A stretch of DNA of 49,194 nt from Alphaproteobacteria bacterium (GTDB lineage Bacteria > Pseudomonadota > Alphaproteobacteria > Rhizobiales > Aestuariivirgaceae), in the NCBI GenBank assembly GCA_028868695.1, contig JAGWTZ010000019.1, positions 1 to 49,194 on the forward strand. Reading direction: 5' to 3'. The notes beneath the pieces were generated by a model. The model did no database searches, had not been told where the DNA came from, and worked only from the letters and a program-made list of their open reading frames with translations. The stretch's first letter is position 1, and each line of letters opens with the position of its first letter. This document shows, in pieces, positions 31,104-39,881 of this stretch. A program made the translations under genes and the position numbers.

Positions 31104-31688
31104 ATGGCAATGAACCAAGCGTTGCCGGAGGCGGACGCCGCTCCTCCGGTGGATTTGCGCAATTTCGGCTGGATGGCGCTTGCCTTCGCATTGCTCGCCG
31201 CCATCATCTGGCTGGACAATCGCTGGCTCTTGAATTTCGTGCATGTCATGTGCGGCGTGCTTTGGACGGGTATCGACCTCTTCATGGGCTTTGTGGTTGG
31301 CCCGCTGCTGCGTTCGGCGCCATTTCCTGCCCGCAGGGCCTTTGTGATCCGCTTGACACCCAAGACCCTGTTCCTGATGCCGACCCTTTCAATATTGACG
31401 ACAACGGCGGGCTATTTCCACGCCAAGCAGCTTGGATTTCTGTCAGCGCCATATCCTGCGTACTATTGGGTTCTGGGGGCGCTGGCGGTCGTGACAATCC
31501 TGACCATTCAGGGGCTGGGCTACCTGCTGCCGACAAATCTCAAAGTCTATTGGGAGCTAAAGAAGCCGCAGCCCGATGGGGCCCGGGTCGGCATGCTGAT
31601 GAAGAATTATTTCAAGGTCGTGGCCATCCAGGGCGTGATGCAAGTCGCCATCATTGTGATCATGGCGCGCTTCGTGACCGGGCTATAA
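31104..31688 (+). CDS. Integral membrane protein, CopD/DUF2269-like
   Basis: This is a membrane protein of 194 residues with four to five hydrophobic segments, including LNFVHVMCGVLWTGIDLFMGF, FLMPTLSILTTTAGYFHA and VAIQGVMQVAIIVIMARF. The H-x-x-x-G-x-x-W-x-G pattern in the first listed segment resembles CopD- and DUF2269-type proteins, where histidines in such helices may bind heme or copper. That similarity is weak, and no function is proposed. The start at 31104 (MAMNQALPEAD) has GGGGAG upstream. A more distal start at 31044 is less likely. Confidence 0.6.
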   Translation: MAMNQALPEADAAPPVDLRNFGWMALAFALLAAIIWLDNRWLLNFVHVMCGVLWTGIDLFMGFVVGPLLRSAPFPARRAFVIRLTPKTLFLMPTLSILTTTAGYFHAKQLGFLSAPYPAYYWVLGALAVVTILTIQGLGYLLPTNLKVYWELKKPQPDGARVGMLMKNYFKVVAIQGVMQVAIIVIMARFVTGL

Positions 31689-31778
31689 TCCGGAATCAGG
31701 ACGGGCCGCCTCGCCAGGCATGCCGACCCGCAGTGCAGAGCAGCTTTGATCCCAGCCGCATATCTGTTAGCTTGGGCC

Positions 31779-33332
31779 ATGAGTTCTTTCTCCGGCCATG
31801 CCAATGATCCTGTCCGGCCGCTTGACCTTGATCTCGGATTGCAGGGCACAGAGGGGCGCAAGCCCTATGCCATTGTCGACATCGGTTCCAACTCGGTGCG
31901 CATGGTCGTTTATGACCAGATGGGCCGCGCACCCTTGCCCCGCTATGTCGAGAAGTCGCTGTGCCGGCTGGGCGAAGGACTGGCGGAGACAGAAGCCATC
32001 GCCGCCGAGGGCTTCAAGCGCACTGTCGAAGCGCTGCGCCGTTTCCGGGCCATTGCTGACGCGATGGGGGTTTCGCGCATTGACGTCACCGCAACCGAGG
32101 CCATCCGCCGCGCCACCAATGGCCCGCAGCTGGCCGCGGCGATCCATGAGGCCTCGGGCCTCAAGGTGCGGGTGTTGCATGGGGCGGAAGAGGCCCATTT
32201 CGGTGCCTATGGCGTCATCTCCGGGTTTTACCGGCCGGTCGGCCTGGTAGGTGACATGGGCGGCGGCAGCCTGGAGATTTCCGAAGCGCTTGATGACAGG
32301 CCAGGGGAGAAGTGGACAAGCCTGCCTCTGGGAGCCTTGCCGGTTGAAGCCTTGCTCAAGGCAGGCCATGCCAATGCCAAGCGCGAAATTGATGCCGTGT
32401 TGGCCGAACATTGGCCTGCCGGTTTGACCCAGCCCCTGTTTTATGCGGTGGGCGGCGGCTGGCGGGCGCTGGCCAAGATGCACATGGCGGCAAACAACAG
32501 CCCCGTTCAGGTGGTGCATGGCTATGAGCTTGGGGTGAAGGAAGCGCGGGACTTTGCCAAGTCCCTTGCAAAGCTGTCACCTGAGAAAATCGCTGCCTTG
32601 CCGGGCATCGCCGAGCGGCGCGTCCGCACCACGCCAGGTGCGGCACTGCTGCTGGACCGGCTGTTGAAACGGCTTGCGCCGGAGCGGGTGGTGTTTTCAG
32701 CGCTCGGGCTGCGCGAAGGCTGGCTTTACGGGCAATTGCCAAGCGAAGAGCGCTACCGCGATCCCCTCATCGAGGGCGCAAGGCTGATCGGCCTGCCGCT
32801 GGCCCGTGTGCACACATTCCCGCAAGCGCTGGTGCCATGGACAGCGGCGCTGTTTCCGGATGAGCAGGCCTCGGACACGCGCCTGAGGGTGGCGGTTTGC
32901 GCGCTATCCGACATGTCCTGGCGCGACCATTCGGACCTGCGCGCCGAGGAGAGCTACCGCCGCGTGCTGCAATTTCCGTTCATCGGCGTCAGCCATGCCG
33001 AGCGGGTGTTTCTGGCGCTGGCGCTGCATGCAAGATATGCGGGAAAACCCGATGCGCCGTGGCTTTCTCCGGCCATTTCGATGCTGTCCCCGGCTGCCTG
33101 CAAGAAGGCGCAGATCCTGGGCCGCGCCATTTTGCTTGGCTATCGCATGGCCGGTGGCGTGCCGGAGGTCTTGCGGGAATCACGACTGCGCTTGGAGCCA
33201 GATTGCGTGATCCTTGAAGTCACCCAGGCCGCGCGGGTTCCTGACAGCGAAGTGGTGGCAGACAGGTTGAAGCTTCTCGCGAAGGCGGCGGGTGCGCGGC
33301 GTTATGAGGTGCGCGAGACAGACGGGACGTGA
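31779..33332 (+). CDS. Ppx/GppA-family phosphatase (exopolyphosphatase)
   Basis: This enzyme of the ASKHA fold hydrolyses polyphosphate and/or pppGpp. It has 517 residues. The N-terminal block KPYAIVDIGSNSVRMVVYD, then TATEAIRRATNG, EEAHFGAYGV and GDMGGGSLEI, are the nucleotide/phosphate-binding motifs. VFSALGLREGWLYGQL ends the phosphatase part. The remaining 180 residues form a C-terminal domain in place of the HD domain of E. coli Ppx. The length and this domain are typical of alphaproteobacterial Ppx. Substrate preference cannot be settled by reading. Confidence 0.87.
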   Translation: MSSFSGHANDPVRPLDLDLGLQGTEGRKPYAIVDIGSNSVRMVVYDQMGRAPLPRYVEKSLCRLGEGLAETEAIAAEGFKRTVEALRRFRAIADAMGVSRIDVTATEAIRRATNGPQLAAAIHEASGLKVRVLHGAEEAHFGAYGVISGFYRPVGLVGDMGGGSLEISEALDDRPGEKWTSLPLGALPVEALLKAGHANAKREIDAVLAEHWPAGLTQPLFYAVGGGWRALAKMHMAANNSPVQVVHGYELGVKEARDFAKSLAKLSPEKIAALPGIAERRVRTTPGAALLLDRLLKRLAPERVVFSALGLREGWLYGQLPSEERYRDPLIEGARLIGLPLARVHTFPQALVPWTAALFPDEQASDTRLRVAVCALSDMSWRDHSDLRAEESYRRVLQFPFIGVSHAERVFLALALHARYAGKPDAPWLSPAISMLSPAACKKAQILGRAILLGYRMAGGVPEVLRESRLRLEPDCVILEVTQAARVPDSEVVADRLKLLAKAAGARRYEVRETDGT

Positions 33333-33335
33333 AAA

Positions 33336-33364
33336 AGGCCAATGCCGCAAGGCGGCATTGGCCT
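33336..33364 (-). terminator. Rho-independent terminator after the cupredoxin gene
   Basis: AGGCCAATGCCGC and GCGGCATTGGCCT form a perfect 13-bp stem with a three-base loop. On the minus strand it is followed by TTTTTC. It lies 8 bases beyond the cupredoxin stop and close to the end of the convergent ppx gene, for which it lacks a T run. Confidence 0.88.
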
Positions 33365-33372
33365 GTCAGGTG

Positions 33373-33858
33373 TTACTTCGTCACTTCAAGGAGCGTCCAC
33401 ATGCCGTCCATGTAGTGGTTGGGAATGTTGCAGAACAGGGCATACATGCCCGGCTTCAGGTTGATGGTGAGCGCGCCCGTGGCGCCGCCATTCAGTTCAG
33501 ACACTTCGCCGAGATGCGAACCATGTTCTTCGTCAACGCGGTTCTCGTTGTTGAGGTAGGGCAGGGTTTCATCGGCATTGTTGATCGGCGAAACGATCAG
33601 CTCGTGAACCGTTTCCTTGGACATGTTGGTGACGCTAAAGGTCACCTTGCCGGCCTTGATCTTCTTCTTGTCGATGTCGATGCCCATGATCGCCTTGGTC
33701 ATGTCGCCATGCATGCCGATGCCCAGGCCCATGCCCGTGCTCATGTCCATCTTGCCGCCCTTGTCCCAGAGCTTGACGTTGATCGTCGTGCCGGCGAAGG
33801 CGGGCGTGGCCAGAGTGAGCGCAAGCATGGCCAGATAAATGCTCTTGTGAGTCTTCAT
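33373..33858 (-). CDS. Periplasmic cupredoxin (type-1 copper protein)
   Basis: This is a blue-copper-type electron carrier of 161 residues with a signal peptide (about 1-22, ending PAFA-G). The copper ligands are visible: H85 in TVHELIV, and C143-x4-H148-x4-M153 in CNIPNHYMDGM, the standard plastocyanin/azurin loop. A Met/Gly/Lys-rich stretch (36-70) precedes the core. The start is fixed by AGGAG in front of the ATG at 33858. A consensus FNR-type box lies 84 bases upstream, so expression is probably raised at low oxygen. The partner is unknown; nitrite or nitrous-oxide reduction or a terminal oxidase are possible. Confidence 0.85.
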   Translation of the reverse strand: MKTHKSIYLAMLALTLATPAFAGTTINVKLWDKGGKMDMSTGMGLGIGMHGDMTKAIMGIDIDKKKIKAGKVTFSVTNMSKETVHELIVSPINNADETLPYLNNENRVDEEHGSHLGEVSELNGGATGALTINLKPGMYALFCNIPNHYMDGMWTLLEVTK

Positions 33859-33941
33859 GGAATTCTCCTGATGATGTTTGCCAAGATTGGCAGCAGAGTG
33901 AAGCACGGGGTTACAGCTATGCCTGTTTTGGATGGTCATCT

Positions 33942-33955
33942 TTGATGTGGATCAA
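33942..33955 (-). promoter_or_regulatory. FNR/Anr/DNR-type box upstream of the cupredoxin gene
   Basis: TTGATGTGGATCAA is a perfect match to the FNR-family consensus TTGAT-N4-ATCAA. A class-II promoter with the box centred at -41.5 would start transcription near 33907, about 48 bases before the cupredoxin ATG, with a plausible -10-like CATAGC in between. The next gene on the other side is convergent, so the box serves only the cupredoxin gene. Confidence 0.75.
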
Positions 33956-34135
33956 CATCCGGCCCGGGCCTGCCGGGAAATGGCTTGTCACAGCGCATTT
34001 CCGCCGCGCCGACTGCCGGGCGTGAGGCTGCAAGTGCCGGACAAATCGAGATAATTTCACAACGCCTGCCGCCAAGGTGAAATTGCTGTAATGCATTTAG
34101 CGCGCAATTTAATGGGGCGGGCGCGAGGGCCTGCC

Positions 34136-34984
34136 TCAGTCAGGCTTCGGGCCTGCAGGCTGCGCCAACTCGCCGAGCACGGCCTTGGCCGCTTCGCGCA
34201 TGGCGGGGATGGTTGAACCAAGCAGCCGGATGCGGTCAAACTCCTGCGGCTGGCTGGCGATGGCAGCGCGCAGCGCCTGGCCGAAAGCCATGCGAAGCTC
34301 TGTGCCAATGTTGAACTTCTTGACCCTGTGTTCGTGCGCCAGAAGGCGGCGCGTGGCGCTGGCAATGCCGCTGCCGCCATGCAGAACAAGCGGAACCGTG
34401 GTGACGCGCTCCACGGCGGCCAGCGCGTCAAAGTTGATCACGGCCTGCTGCTCCGTTTGCAGGTGAACATTGCCAACCGAAATGGCAAGGGCGTCAATGC
34501 CGGTCTCGCGCTCGAAGCGCGCGGCTTCCGGCGCAGACGTGGTGGCCGAGGCCGCGCCACCGCTATAGCCCACAGTGCCCACCTCGCCTTCCACACTCAC
34601 GCCATGGGCGCGGGCCATTTCCACCACGCGCTGGGTGAGTGCGATGTTTTCGTCCAGCGGCAGCATGGAGCCATCGATCATCACCGAGGTGAAGCCGCTG
34701 GCAATGCCCTGGCGGCATTCATCCAGTGTCAGTGCATGGTCGATGTGGCACACCACAGGCACCCCGGCATTTTCAGCGAGATGCCGGAACATCTTGCCCA
34801 GCACGTCAACCGGCGTGTGCTTGCGGCAGCCGGGGCCTGCCTGCAGGATCACGGCGCAGCCCAGCTCTTCGGCCGCCTGGACATAGGCCAGCGCATCCTC
34901 CCAGCCGAGAACCACCAGGCCCGCCACGGCGTAGCGGCCAGCCAGGGCAGGGCGCAGCACATCATTCAGCGTCGCCAGCGTCAT
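34136..34984 (-). CDS. iolJ: Class II fructose-bisphosphate-aldolase family protein, IolJ-like
   Basis: This is a zinc-dependent aldolase of 282 residues. The zinc histidines lie in CHIDHAL and HGGSGI, with FNIGTEL closing the phosphate site. SVEGEVGTVGY is the mid-domain motif shared with KbaY/IolJ. In the inositol pathway, IolJ splits 5-dehydro-2-deoxygluconate 6-phosphate into DHAP and malonate semialdehyde. The assignment rests on its place as last gene of the iolD-iolC-iolB operon, since sequence alone would also allow tagatose- or fructose-bisphosphate aldolase. Its start overlaps the iolB stop. Confidence 0.8.
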   Translation of the reverse strand: MTLATLNDVLRPALAGRYAVAGLVVLGWEDALAYVQAAEELGCAVILQAGPGCRKHTPVDVLGKMFRHLAENAGVPVVCHIDHALTLDECRQGIASGFTSVMIDGSMLPLDENIALTQRVVEMARAHGVSVEGEVGTVGYSGGAASATTSAPEAARFERETGIDALAISVGNVHLQTEQQAVINFDALAAVERVTTVPLVLHGGSGIASATRRLLAHEHRVKKFNIGTELRMAFGQALRAAIASQPQEFDRIRLLGSTIPAMREAAKAVLGELAQPAGPKPD

Positions 34985-35823
34985 TTGAACTTTGCAATCA
35001 TGTCCTTGATGCCGGGAATGGTCTCCACCTGATAGGCATGGGTGGGCTGGAAGAACTGCACGAGCGAGCGCTGACTCAGGCCGCCGAGAATGGTGAAGTA
35101 ATACATTTCATAGCCCGGCGCGGCCACGCAGGGGTGATAGCCCTTCTCGAGAACCACGGTTGAGCCATCCACGAGGTGATAGGCATCGCCCACCTTGCCA
35201 TCCTCGCGCTGCACAAGCTGCAGGCCAAAGCCATGGGGCGGCCGGAAGCGGAAATTGTAAGTCTCATCATGCCGGGTTTCGAGCGGCAGGCGGTCGGTAT
35301 CATGCTTGTGCGGCGGAAAGCCGGACCACCCGCCTTGCCCCACCGTGAACAGCTCAGACACCAGAAGCCGCCCCACACGTCCGTGATATTTGGTTCCGAG
35401 AATATGCTTGATCTTGCGGTGGGTCTTGGTTTCATCAGAGCCATATTGGATCTTGTCGATGTCGGCGGCGCGCACGGCAAAGGGCGCAAGCTCCCGGTCG
35501 AACTTGGCGCCGGCAATGAAGATTTCGGCGTTCTCCGAGGTGCAGACGAAATGCGCCTTGGCGCCGGCCGGCACATAGACGGCTTCCGGCTCGCCATCCC
35601 ACACATCAAGGCGGCGCTGGCCAATGCCGGGGAAGCTTTCGCTGCCGACATAGACATCAACGGTTCCGGTTGCGGGAACGATGGCCGTCTCATAGCCCGG
35701 AACCTGGTATTGGAAACTCAGCCCGGCCTTCAGCTTCACGATGTTGAAATAGTTGAGGGGCACGCGGGCATCATCAACATCAATCACCGGCTTGTTGAGA
35801 TTGTCGTGGGGCGGGATATGCAT
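34981..35823 (-). CDS. iolB: 5-deoxy-glucuronate isomerase
   Basis: IolB converts 5-deoxy-D-glucuronate to 5-dehydro-2-deoxygluconate in inositol breakdown. The 280 residues form a double cupin. Landmarks are the FPPHKHDTDRLPLET histidine cluster, ETYNFRFRPPHGFGLQ, and the C-terminal KGYHPCVAAPGYEMYYFTIL, all conserved in IolB. It sits between iolC and the aldolase gene, overlapping the latter by four bases (ATGA). Confidence 0.92.
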   Translation of the reverse strand: MHIPPHDNLNKPVIDVDDARVPLNYFNIVKLKAGLSFQYQVPGYETAIVPATGTVDVYVGSESFPGIGQRRLDVWDGEPEAVYVPAGAKAHFVCTSENAEIFIAGAKFDRELAPFAVRAADIDKIQYGSDETKTHRKIKHILGTKYHGRVGRLLVSELFTVGQGGWSGFPPHKHDTDRLPLETRHDETYNFRFRPPHGFGLQLVQREDGKVGDAYHLVDGSTVVLEKGYHPCVAAPGYEMYYFTILGGLSQRSLVQFFQPTHAYQVETIPGIKDMIAKFK

Positions 35824-35836
35824 GACAAGAAACTCC

Positions 35837-36796
35837 TCAGCTCATTCGTTGCTGCAAGAAAGCCTGAACTTCATCCGCGTCCGGCATGGCCGGCGCGCAG
35901 CCCACGCGGGTGACCACCATGGCGGCCGTGGCGGCACCCCGGCGCAGCGCCCCGGGCAAGGGCGCTCCAGCGGCAAGGCCGCTCATCAAGCCGCCCATGA
36001 AGCCATCGCCAGCGCCAGTGGGCTTCAGCGCCTTCACTTCAAACACCGGCGTTTCGATGCTCTGGCCGCCCGCGAAAGTCACACAGCCACGCCCGCCCAT
36101 CTTGTGAACCGCGATGCGCCCTGCCTCGCGCGCCATCTGTGCCGCGAAGGCCAGGCTGTCTTCGCCGCCTGCGAGAACGGCAAACTCCTCGTCATTGCCG
36201 ACGATGATGTCACAAAGCGCGGCGGCGCGCCCGCACACATCTTGTGCTTCCGCCTGCGAGGCCCAGGAATAAGGGCGGTAGTCAACATCCATCACGATGG
36301 CGACGCCAACCTGCCTTGCAAGCTGCAGCACTTTCATGTTGGCGCTGCGCGATGGCTCGCGGGCCAGGGCCGTTCCGGTGACGATGACAGCGCCCAGCGC
36401 GCCATAGTCTATTGCGGCGGCATCCGCGGCCGTCACCTCAAAATCAGCCGCACCATTGCGGTAAATCACCGACTGGCAGTTTTCGTTCCTTGTCTCGACA
36501 ACGGCGAGCGTGTTGCGGGCCTCGCCGCCAACCGTCCTGACGTGGCGGGTGTCAACGCCGTAACCGGCCAGCGCCTTGAGGGTGAAGCGGCCCACCGCGT
36601 CATCCGACACTGCACCAAACAGGCTGCAGGCGCCGCCCTGGCGGGAAATGGCCACGGCGATGTTGGCGGCCGAGCCACCGAGGGCCGCGCGAAATGACAG
36701 GGCATCCTCGATGTGGCAGCCGGGCGGGTCGGCGTAAAGGTCAAGGCCTGCCCGGCCCAGGATCAGGAACTTGTTTCTGCGCAGCGGCTCCAGCAT
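35837..36796 (-). CDS. iolC: 5-dehydro-2-deoxygluconokinase
   Basis: IolC phosphorylates 5-dehydro-2-deoxygluconate. It is a PfkB-family kinase of 319 residues. FLILGRAGLDLYADPPG is the typical start, FRAALGGSAANIAVAISRQG is the substrate-binding GG motif, and KPTGAGDGFMGGLMSGL carries the catalytic aspartate (GAGD). Many proteobacterial IolC proteins carry an extra C-terminal DUF2090 aldolase-like domain. This one does not, which fits the separate class II aldolase gene in the same operon. It follows iolD by only three bases. Confidence 0.92.
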   Translation of the reverse strand: MLEPLRRNKFLILGRAGLDLYADPPGCHIEDALSFRAALGGSAANIAVAISRQGGACSLFGAVSDDAVGRFTLKALAGYGVDTRHVRTVGGEARNTLAVVETRNENCQSVIYRNGAADFEVTAADAAAIDYGALGAVIVTGTALAREPSRSANMKVLQLARQVGVAIVMDVDYRPYSWASQAEAQDVCGRAAALCDIIVGNDEEFAVLAGGEDSLAFAAQMAREAGRIAVHKMGGRGCVTFAGGQSIETPVFEVKALKPTGAGDGFMGGLMSGLAAGAPLPGALRRGAATAAMVVTRVGCAPAMPDADEVQAFLQQRMS

Positions 36797-36799
36797 GGC

Positions 36800-38686
36800 C
36801 TAAACGCCCACACGCTGGCGCTTGCGGCCCGCCTCGGATTCGGCATGGGCCTTGAGCACTTCGCTGCGCGTCGAAACCGCTGGTGTTCCGGTTTCCCACC
36901 AGGCGTGGCCTTCCTTGGTCCATCCGTCATGGGCATCAACCTTGAGGCTGATGACATAGGTCTTGGTTGCGGCCTGTGCTCGCTTGAAGGCTTCCTTCAA
37001 CCCCTCAACCGAATGCACATCCTCGGCCAGTGCCCCCATGGCTCGGGCATGGGCGGCGAAATCAACGGCAAAGGGTTCGCCCTCGATGTTGCAGTCGGCA
37101 ATCAGGTTGTTGAAGGACACATTGCCGGTGTTGTTCTGCAGCTTGTTGATCACTGCAAAGCCGCCATTGTCGCACAGGATGATGATCATCTTCCGCCCGT
37201 TCAGAACTGAAGAGTAGATGTCCGAATTCATCATCAGGTAGGAGCCGTCGCCGGTGAAGACGATGGTGTCACGCCCCGGCTCGGTTTCCATCTGCGCGAT
37301 GCGCGCGCCCCAGCCTCCGGCGATTTCATAGCCCATGCAGGAATAGCCGAATTCAACATCAACACTGCCCACAGAAAGTGTGCGCCAGTTGGCGGCCACT
37401 TCGGCGGGCAGGCCGCCGGCGGCCGCCACTACGCGGTCGCGCGGGTGGCACAGCTGGTTGATGGCGCCGATCACCTGCGCATAGGACATTGGCCGGTTTG
37501 CGCCCTTGGCCGTCCTGGGCGAGATGTTGGCATCGACATAGGCGTCCCAGGCCCGGCGCTCGCTGCCGCAGCTTTCGGCCCATGCGCCCGGCGCCTCATA
37601 GTCCCCAATAGCCTGGGAGAGCTTGACCAGAGACAAGAGCGCGTCGCCCACCACCGGTGCGGCCATGTGCTTTGCGGCGTCATGGCGCGCGGCGTTGATC
37701 GAGATGATGGGGGCGTCCCGGTCAAAGGCCGTCCATGATCCCGTGGTGAAATCCTGAAGCCGCGTGCCCACGGCCAGAATGCAATCCGCCTTGGCGGCCA
37801 CCGCATTGGCGGAGTTTGATCCGGTCACGCCAATGGGGCCGATGTTGAGGGCGTGGCCATGCAGCAGGTTGGCGCGGCCGGCGATGGTTTCCACAACCGG
37901 GATGTTATGGTCCTCGGCGAAGCATTGCAGCTCTGCCGCAGCGCCCGAATATTGAACGCCACCGCCAGCAATGATCACCGGGCGCTTGGCCGCCTTCAGC
38001 AGGGCGGCGGCGGCATGCACCTCCTCGGCATCCGGCGGCTGGCGGCGGATGCGGTGCAGGCGTTCGGTGAAGAATTCCTCCGGATAGTCATAGGCCCAGC
38101 CCTGCACATCCTGCGGCAGGCCCAGAAACACCGGCCCGCAATCAGCGGGGTCCAGCATCGTGGCGATGGCGCGCGGCAGGGATTGGATGATCTGGGCGGG
38201 GTGGGTGATGCGGTCCCAGTAGCGGGTGACGCTCTTGAAGGCGTCATTCACGCTCACGCTCGGGTCACCGAAATGCTCCACCTGCTGCAGCACCGGGTCG
38301 GGCAGGCGGGTGGTGAAAGTATCGCCGCAAAGGAACAGCACGGGAAGCCGGTTGGTGTGCGCCAGGGCTGCCGCCGTCACCATGTTGGTGGTGCCGGGGC
38401 CGGCCGAGGCGGTGGCAAACATGAAGCGGCGGCGCAGCTTCTGCTTGGCATAGGCCACGGCTGCCAGTGCCATGGATTGCTCATTCTGCCCGCGCCACAG
38501 GGGCAACTCCGCGCGGTGTTCATGCAAGGCCTCGCCCAGGCAAATGACGTTGCCGTGGCCGAAGATGCCAAAGCCGCCGCCGCACAGCCGCATCCGCACG
38601 CCGCCAATCTCGGTGAACTGGCTGGCCAGATGCCGGACAAGGGCTTGCGCCATGGTCAGGCGGATCGTGCGGGAGATATTGGGCAT
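36800..38686 (-). CDS. iolD: 3D-(3,5/4)-trihydroxycyclohexane-1,2-dione hydrolase
   Basis: IolD is a thiamine-diphosphate enzyme that opens the ring of the dione formed by IolE. The 628 residues include the N-terminal Glu region (LPLWRGQNEQSMALAAVAYA), the central domain, and the C-terminal ThDP motif GDGSYLMMNSDIYSS...NNGGFAVINKLQ. The start at 38686 (MPNISRTIRLTMAQALVRHL) has AGGAG upstream; the frame extends slightly further without homology. It heads the minus-strand iolDCB-aldolase operon, opposite the palindromic operator. Confidence 0.94.
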   Translation of the reverse strand: MPNISRTIRLTMAQALVRHLASQFTEIGGVRMRLCGGGFGIFGHGNVICLGEALHEHRAELPLWRGQNEQSMALAAVAYAKQKLRRRFMFATASAGPGTTNMVTAAALAHTNRLPVLFLCGDTFTTRLPDPVLQQVEHFGDPSVSVNDAFKSVTRYWDRITHPAQIIQSLPRAIATMLDPADCGPVFLGLPQDVQGWAYDYPEEFFTERLHRIRRQPPDAEEVHAAAALLKAAKRPVIIAGGGVQYSGAAAELQCFAEDHNIPVVETIAGRANLLHGHALNIGPIGVTGSNSANAVAAKADCILAVGTRLQDFTTGSWTAFDRDAPIISINAARHDAAKHMAAPVVGDALLSLVKLSQAIGDYEAPGAWAESCGSERRAWDAYVDANISPRTAKGANRPMSYAQVIGAINQLCHPRDRVVAAAGGLPAEVAANWRTLSVGSVDVEFGYSCMGYEIAGGWGARIAQMETEPGRDTIVFTGDGSYLMMNSDIYSSVLNGRKMIIILCDNGGFAVINKLQNNTGNVSFNNLIADCNIEGEPFAVDFAAHARAMGALAEDVHSVEGLKEAFKRAQAATKTYVISLKVDAHDGWTKEGHAWWETGTPAVSTRSEVLKAHAESEAGRKRQRVGV

Positions 38687-38736
38687 CAGGCAACTCCTGG
38701 CATCTTGACTGTGCATGATAGGTGGTGTTTACTCAT

Positions 38737-38754
38737 TTTGCAAGCGCTTGCAAA
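38737..38754. promoter_or_regulatory. LacI-type operator, 18-base perfect palindrome
   Basis: TTTGCAAGCGCTTGCAAA is perfectly symmetric, with the central CG typical of LacI/GalR-family sites. It sits 50 bases upstream of iolD and 14 bases before the GTG start of the divergent dehydrogenase gene, so one repressor molecule could silence both arms of the cluster. The LacI-family gene at 41944-42969 is the obvious candidate. Confidence 0.85.
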
Positions 38755-38768
38755 TTGTGGAGCCCCGG

Positions 38769-39872
38769 GTGGCACAAATCGGCATTGGAATTGTTGGCGG
38801 CGGCTACATGGGCAAGGCCCATGCGGTGGCGATGGCCGCTGTCGGCGCGGTGTTTGATACCGTGCTGCGCCCCACGCTGGAGATGATCTGCACCACCAGC
38901 GAGGCGGGTGCGGCGGAAAAGGCGCGGCAATTCGGTTTCAAGCGGTCAACAAGTGATTGGCGCAAGCTGGTGGAAGACCCCGCCGTTGGCGCGGTGATCA
39001 TTGCCAGCCCGCAGGAGACGCATCATGACATCGCGCTTGCGGCCCTCGGCAAGGGCAAGCATGTGCTGTGTGAGAAGCCGCTGGGCCTCAATGCCGCGCA
39101 AAGCCGGGCAATGGTGGCCGCCGCCGAACAAAGCGGCTGCGTGCACATGGCCGGGTTCAACTATATCCGCACGCCGGCCACGCAGCTGGCGCGGCAGATC
39201 ATTGCGCAGGGCGAGATCGGCAGGATCACCTTCCTGCGCGCCGAGCACACCGAAGACTTTCTGGCGGATGCCTCGCAGCCGGGAGACTGGCGCACCCAGG
39301 GCCGCGCCAATGGCACCATGGGCGATCTCGCGCCCCACATCATCAACGCCGCGCTGGCGCTGGGCGGCCCCATCACCTCGCTGGTGGCCGACATTGCCAC
39401 CGTGCACCAAACGCGCGGCGGTGTCACCGTCAGCAATGATGACCAGAGCGGCCTGTTGTGCCGCTTCGCCAGCGGGGCCATGGGCCAGCTGTTCGTGAGC
39501 CGCGTCGCCACGGGCCGCAAGATGGGCTATGCCTATGAGGTCTATGGCACCAAGGGCTCTCTCCGCTTCGACCAGGAAGACCAGAACGCCCTTTGGCTTT
39601 ACCGGGCCGAGGGGCCAGAGGCGCGGCGCGGCTTCACCAAGATCCTCACCGGCCCCTTGCACCCGGATTACAAGGCCTTCTGCCTTGGGCCGGGCCACGG
39701 CACAGGCTATCAGGACCAGATCATCATTGAGGCGCGGGATTTCCTGCAGGCCATTCATGAGGGCCAGCCGCGCTGGCCCAGTTTCCGCGACGGGTTGATG
39801 GTTGACCAGATCATCGAAGCCGGATGGAAATCGCATGAGGGACGCTGCTGGGTGAATATTGAAAATGTGTGA
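38769..39872 (+). CDS. Gfo/Idh/MocA-family dehydrogenase, probable inositol dehydrogenase
   Basis: This is an NAD(P)-dependent oxidoreductase of 367 residues. GIVGGGYMGKAHA is the Rossmann motif, CEKPLGLNAAQS carries the conserved lysine, and MGDLAPHIINAALAL has the catalytic histidine region. In this cluster it most likely oxidises myo- or scyllo-inositol at C2. Which of the two dehydrogenases here is IolG cannot be decided by reading. I start at GTG 38769 (GGAG seven bases before it). An upstream ATG at 38715 would put the operator inside the gene. Confidence 0.82.
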   Translation: MAQIGIGIVGGGYMGKAHAVAMAAVGAVFDTVLRPTLEMICTTSEAGAAEKARQFGFKRSTSDWRKLVEDPAVGAVIIASPQETHHDIALAALGKGKHVLCEKPLGLNAAQSRAMVAAAEQSGCVHMAGFNYIRTPATQLARQIIAQGEIGRITFLRAEHTEDFLADASQPGDWRTQGRANGTMGDLAPHIINAALALGGPITSLVADIATVHQTRGGVTVSNDDQSGLLCRFASGAMGQLFVSRVATGRKMGYAYEVYGTKGSLRFDQEDQNALWLYRAEGPEARRGFTKILTGPLHPDYKAFCLGPGHGTGYQDQIIIEARDFLQAIHEGQPRWPSFRDGLMVDQIIEAGWKSHEGRCWVNIENV

Positions 39873-39881
39873 CAGGACATC

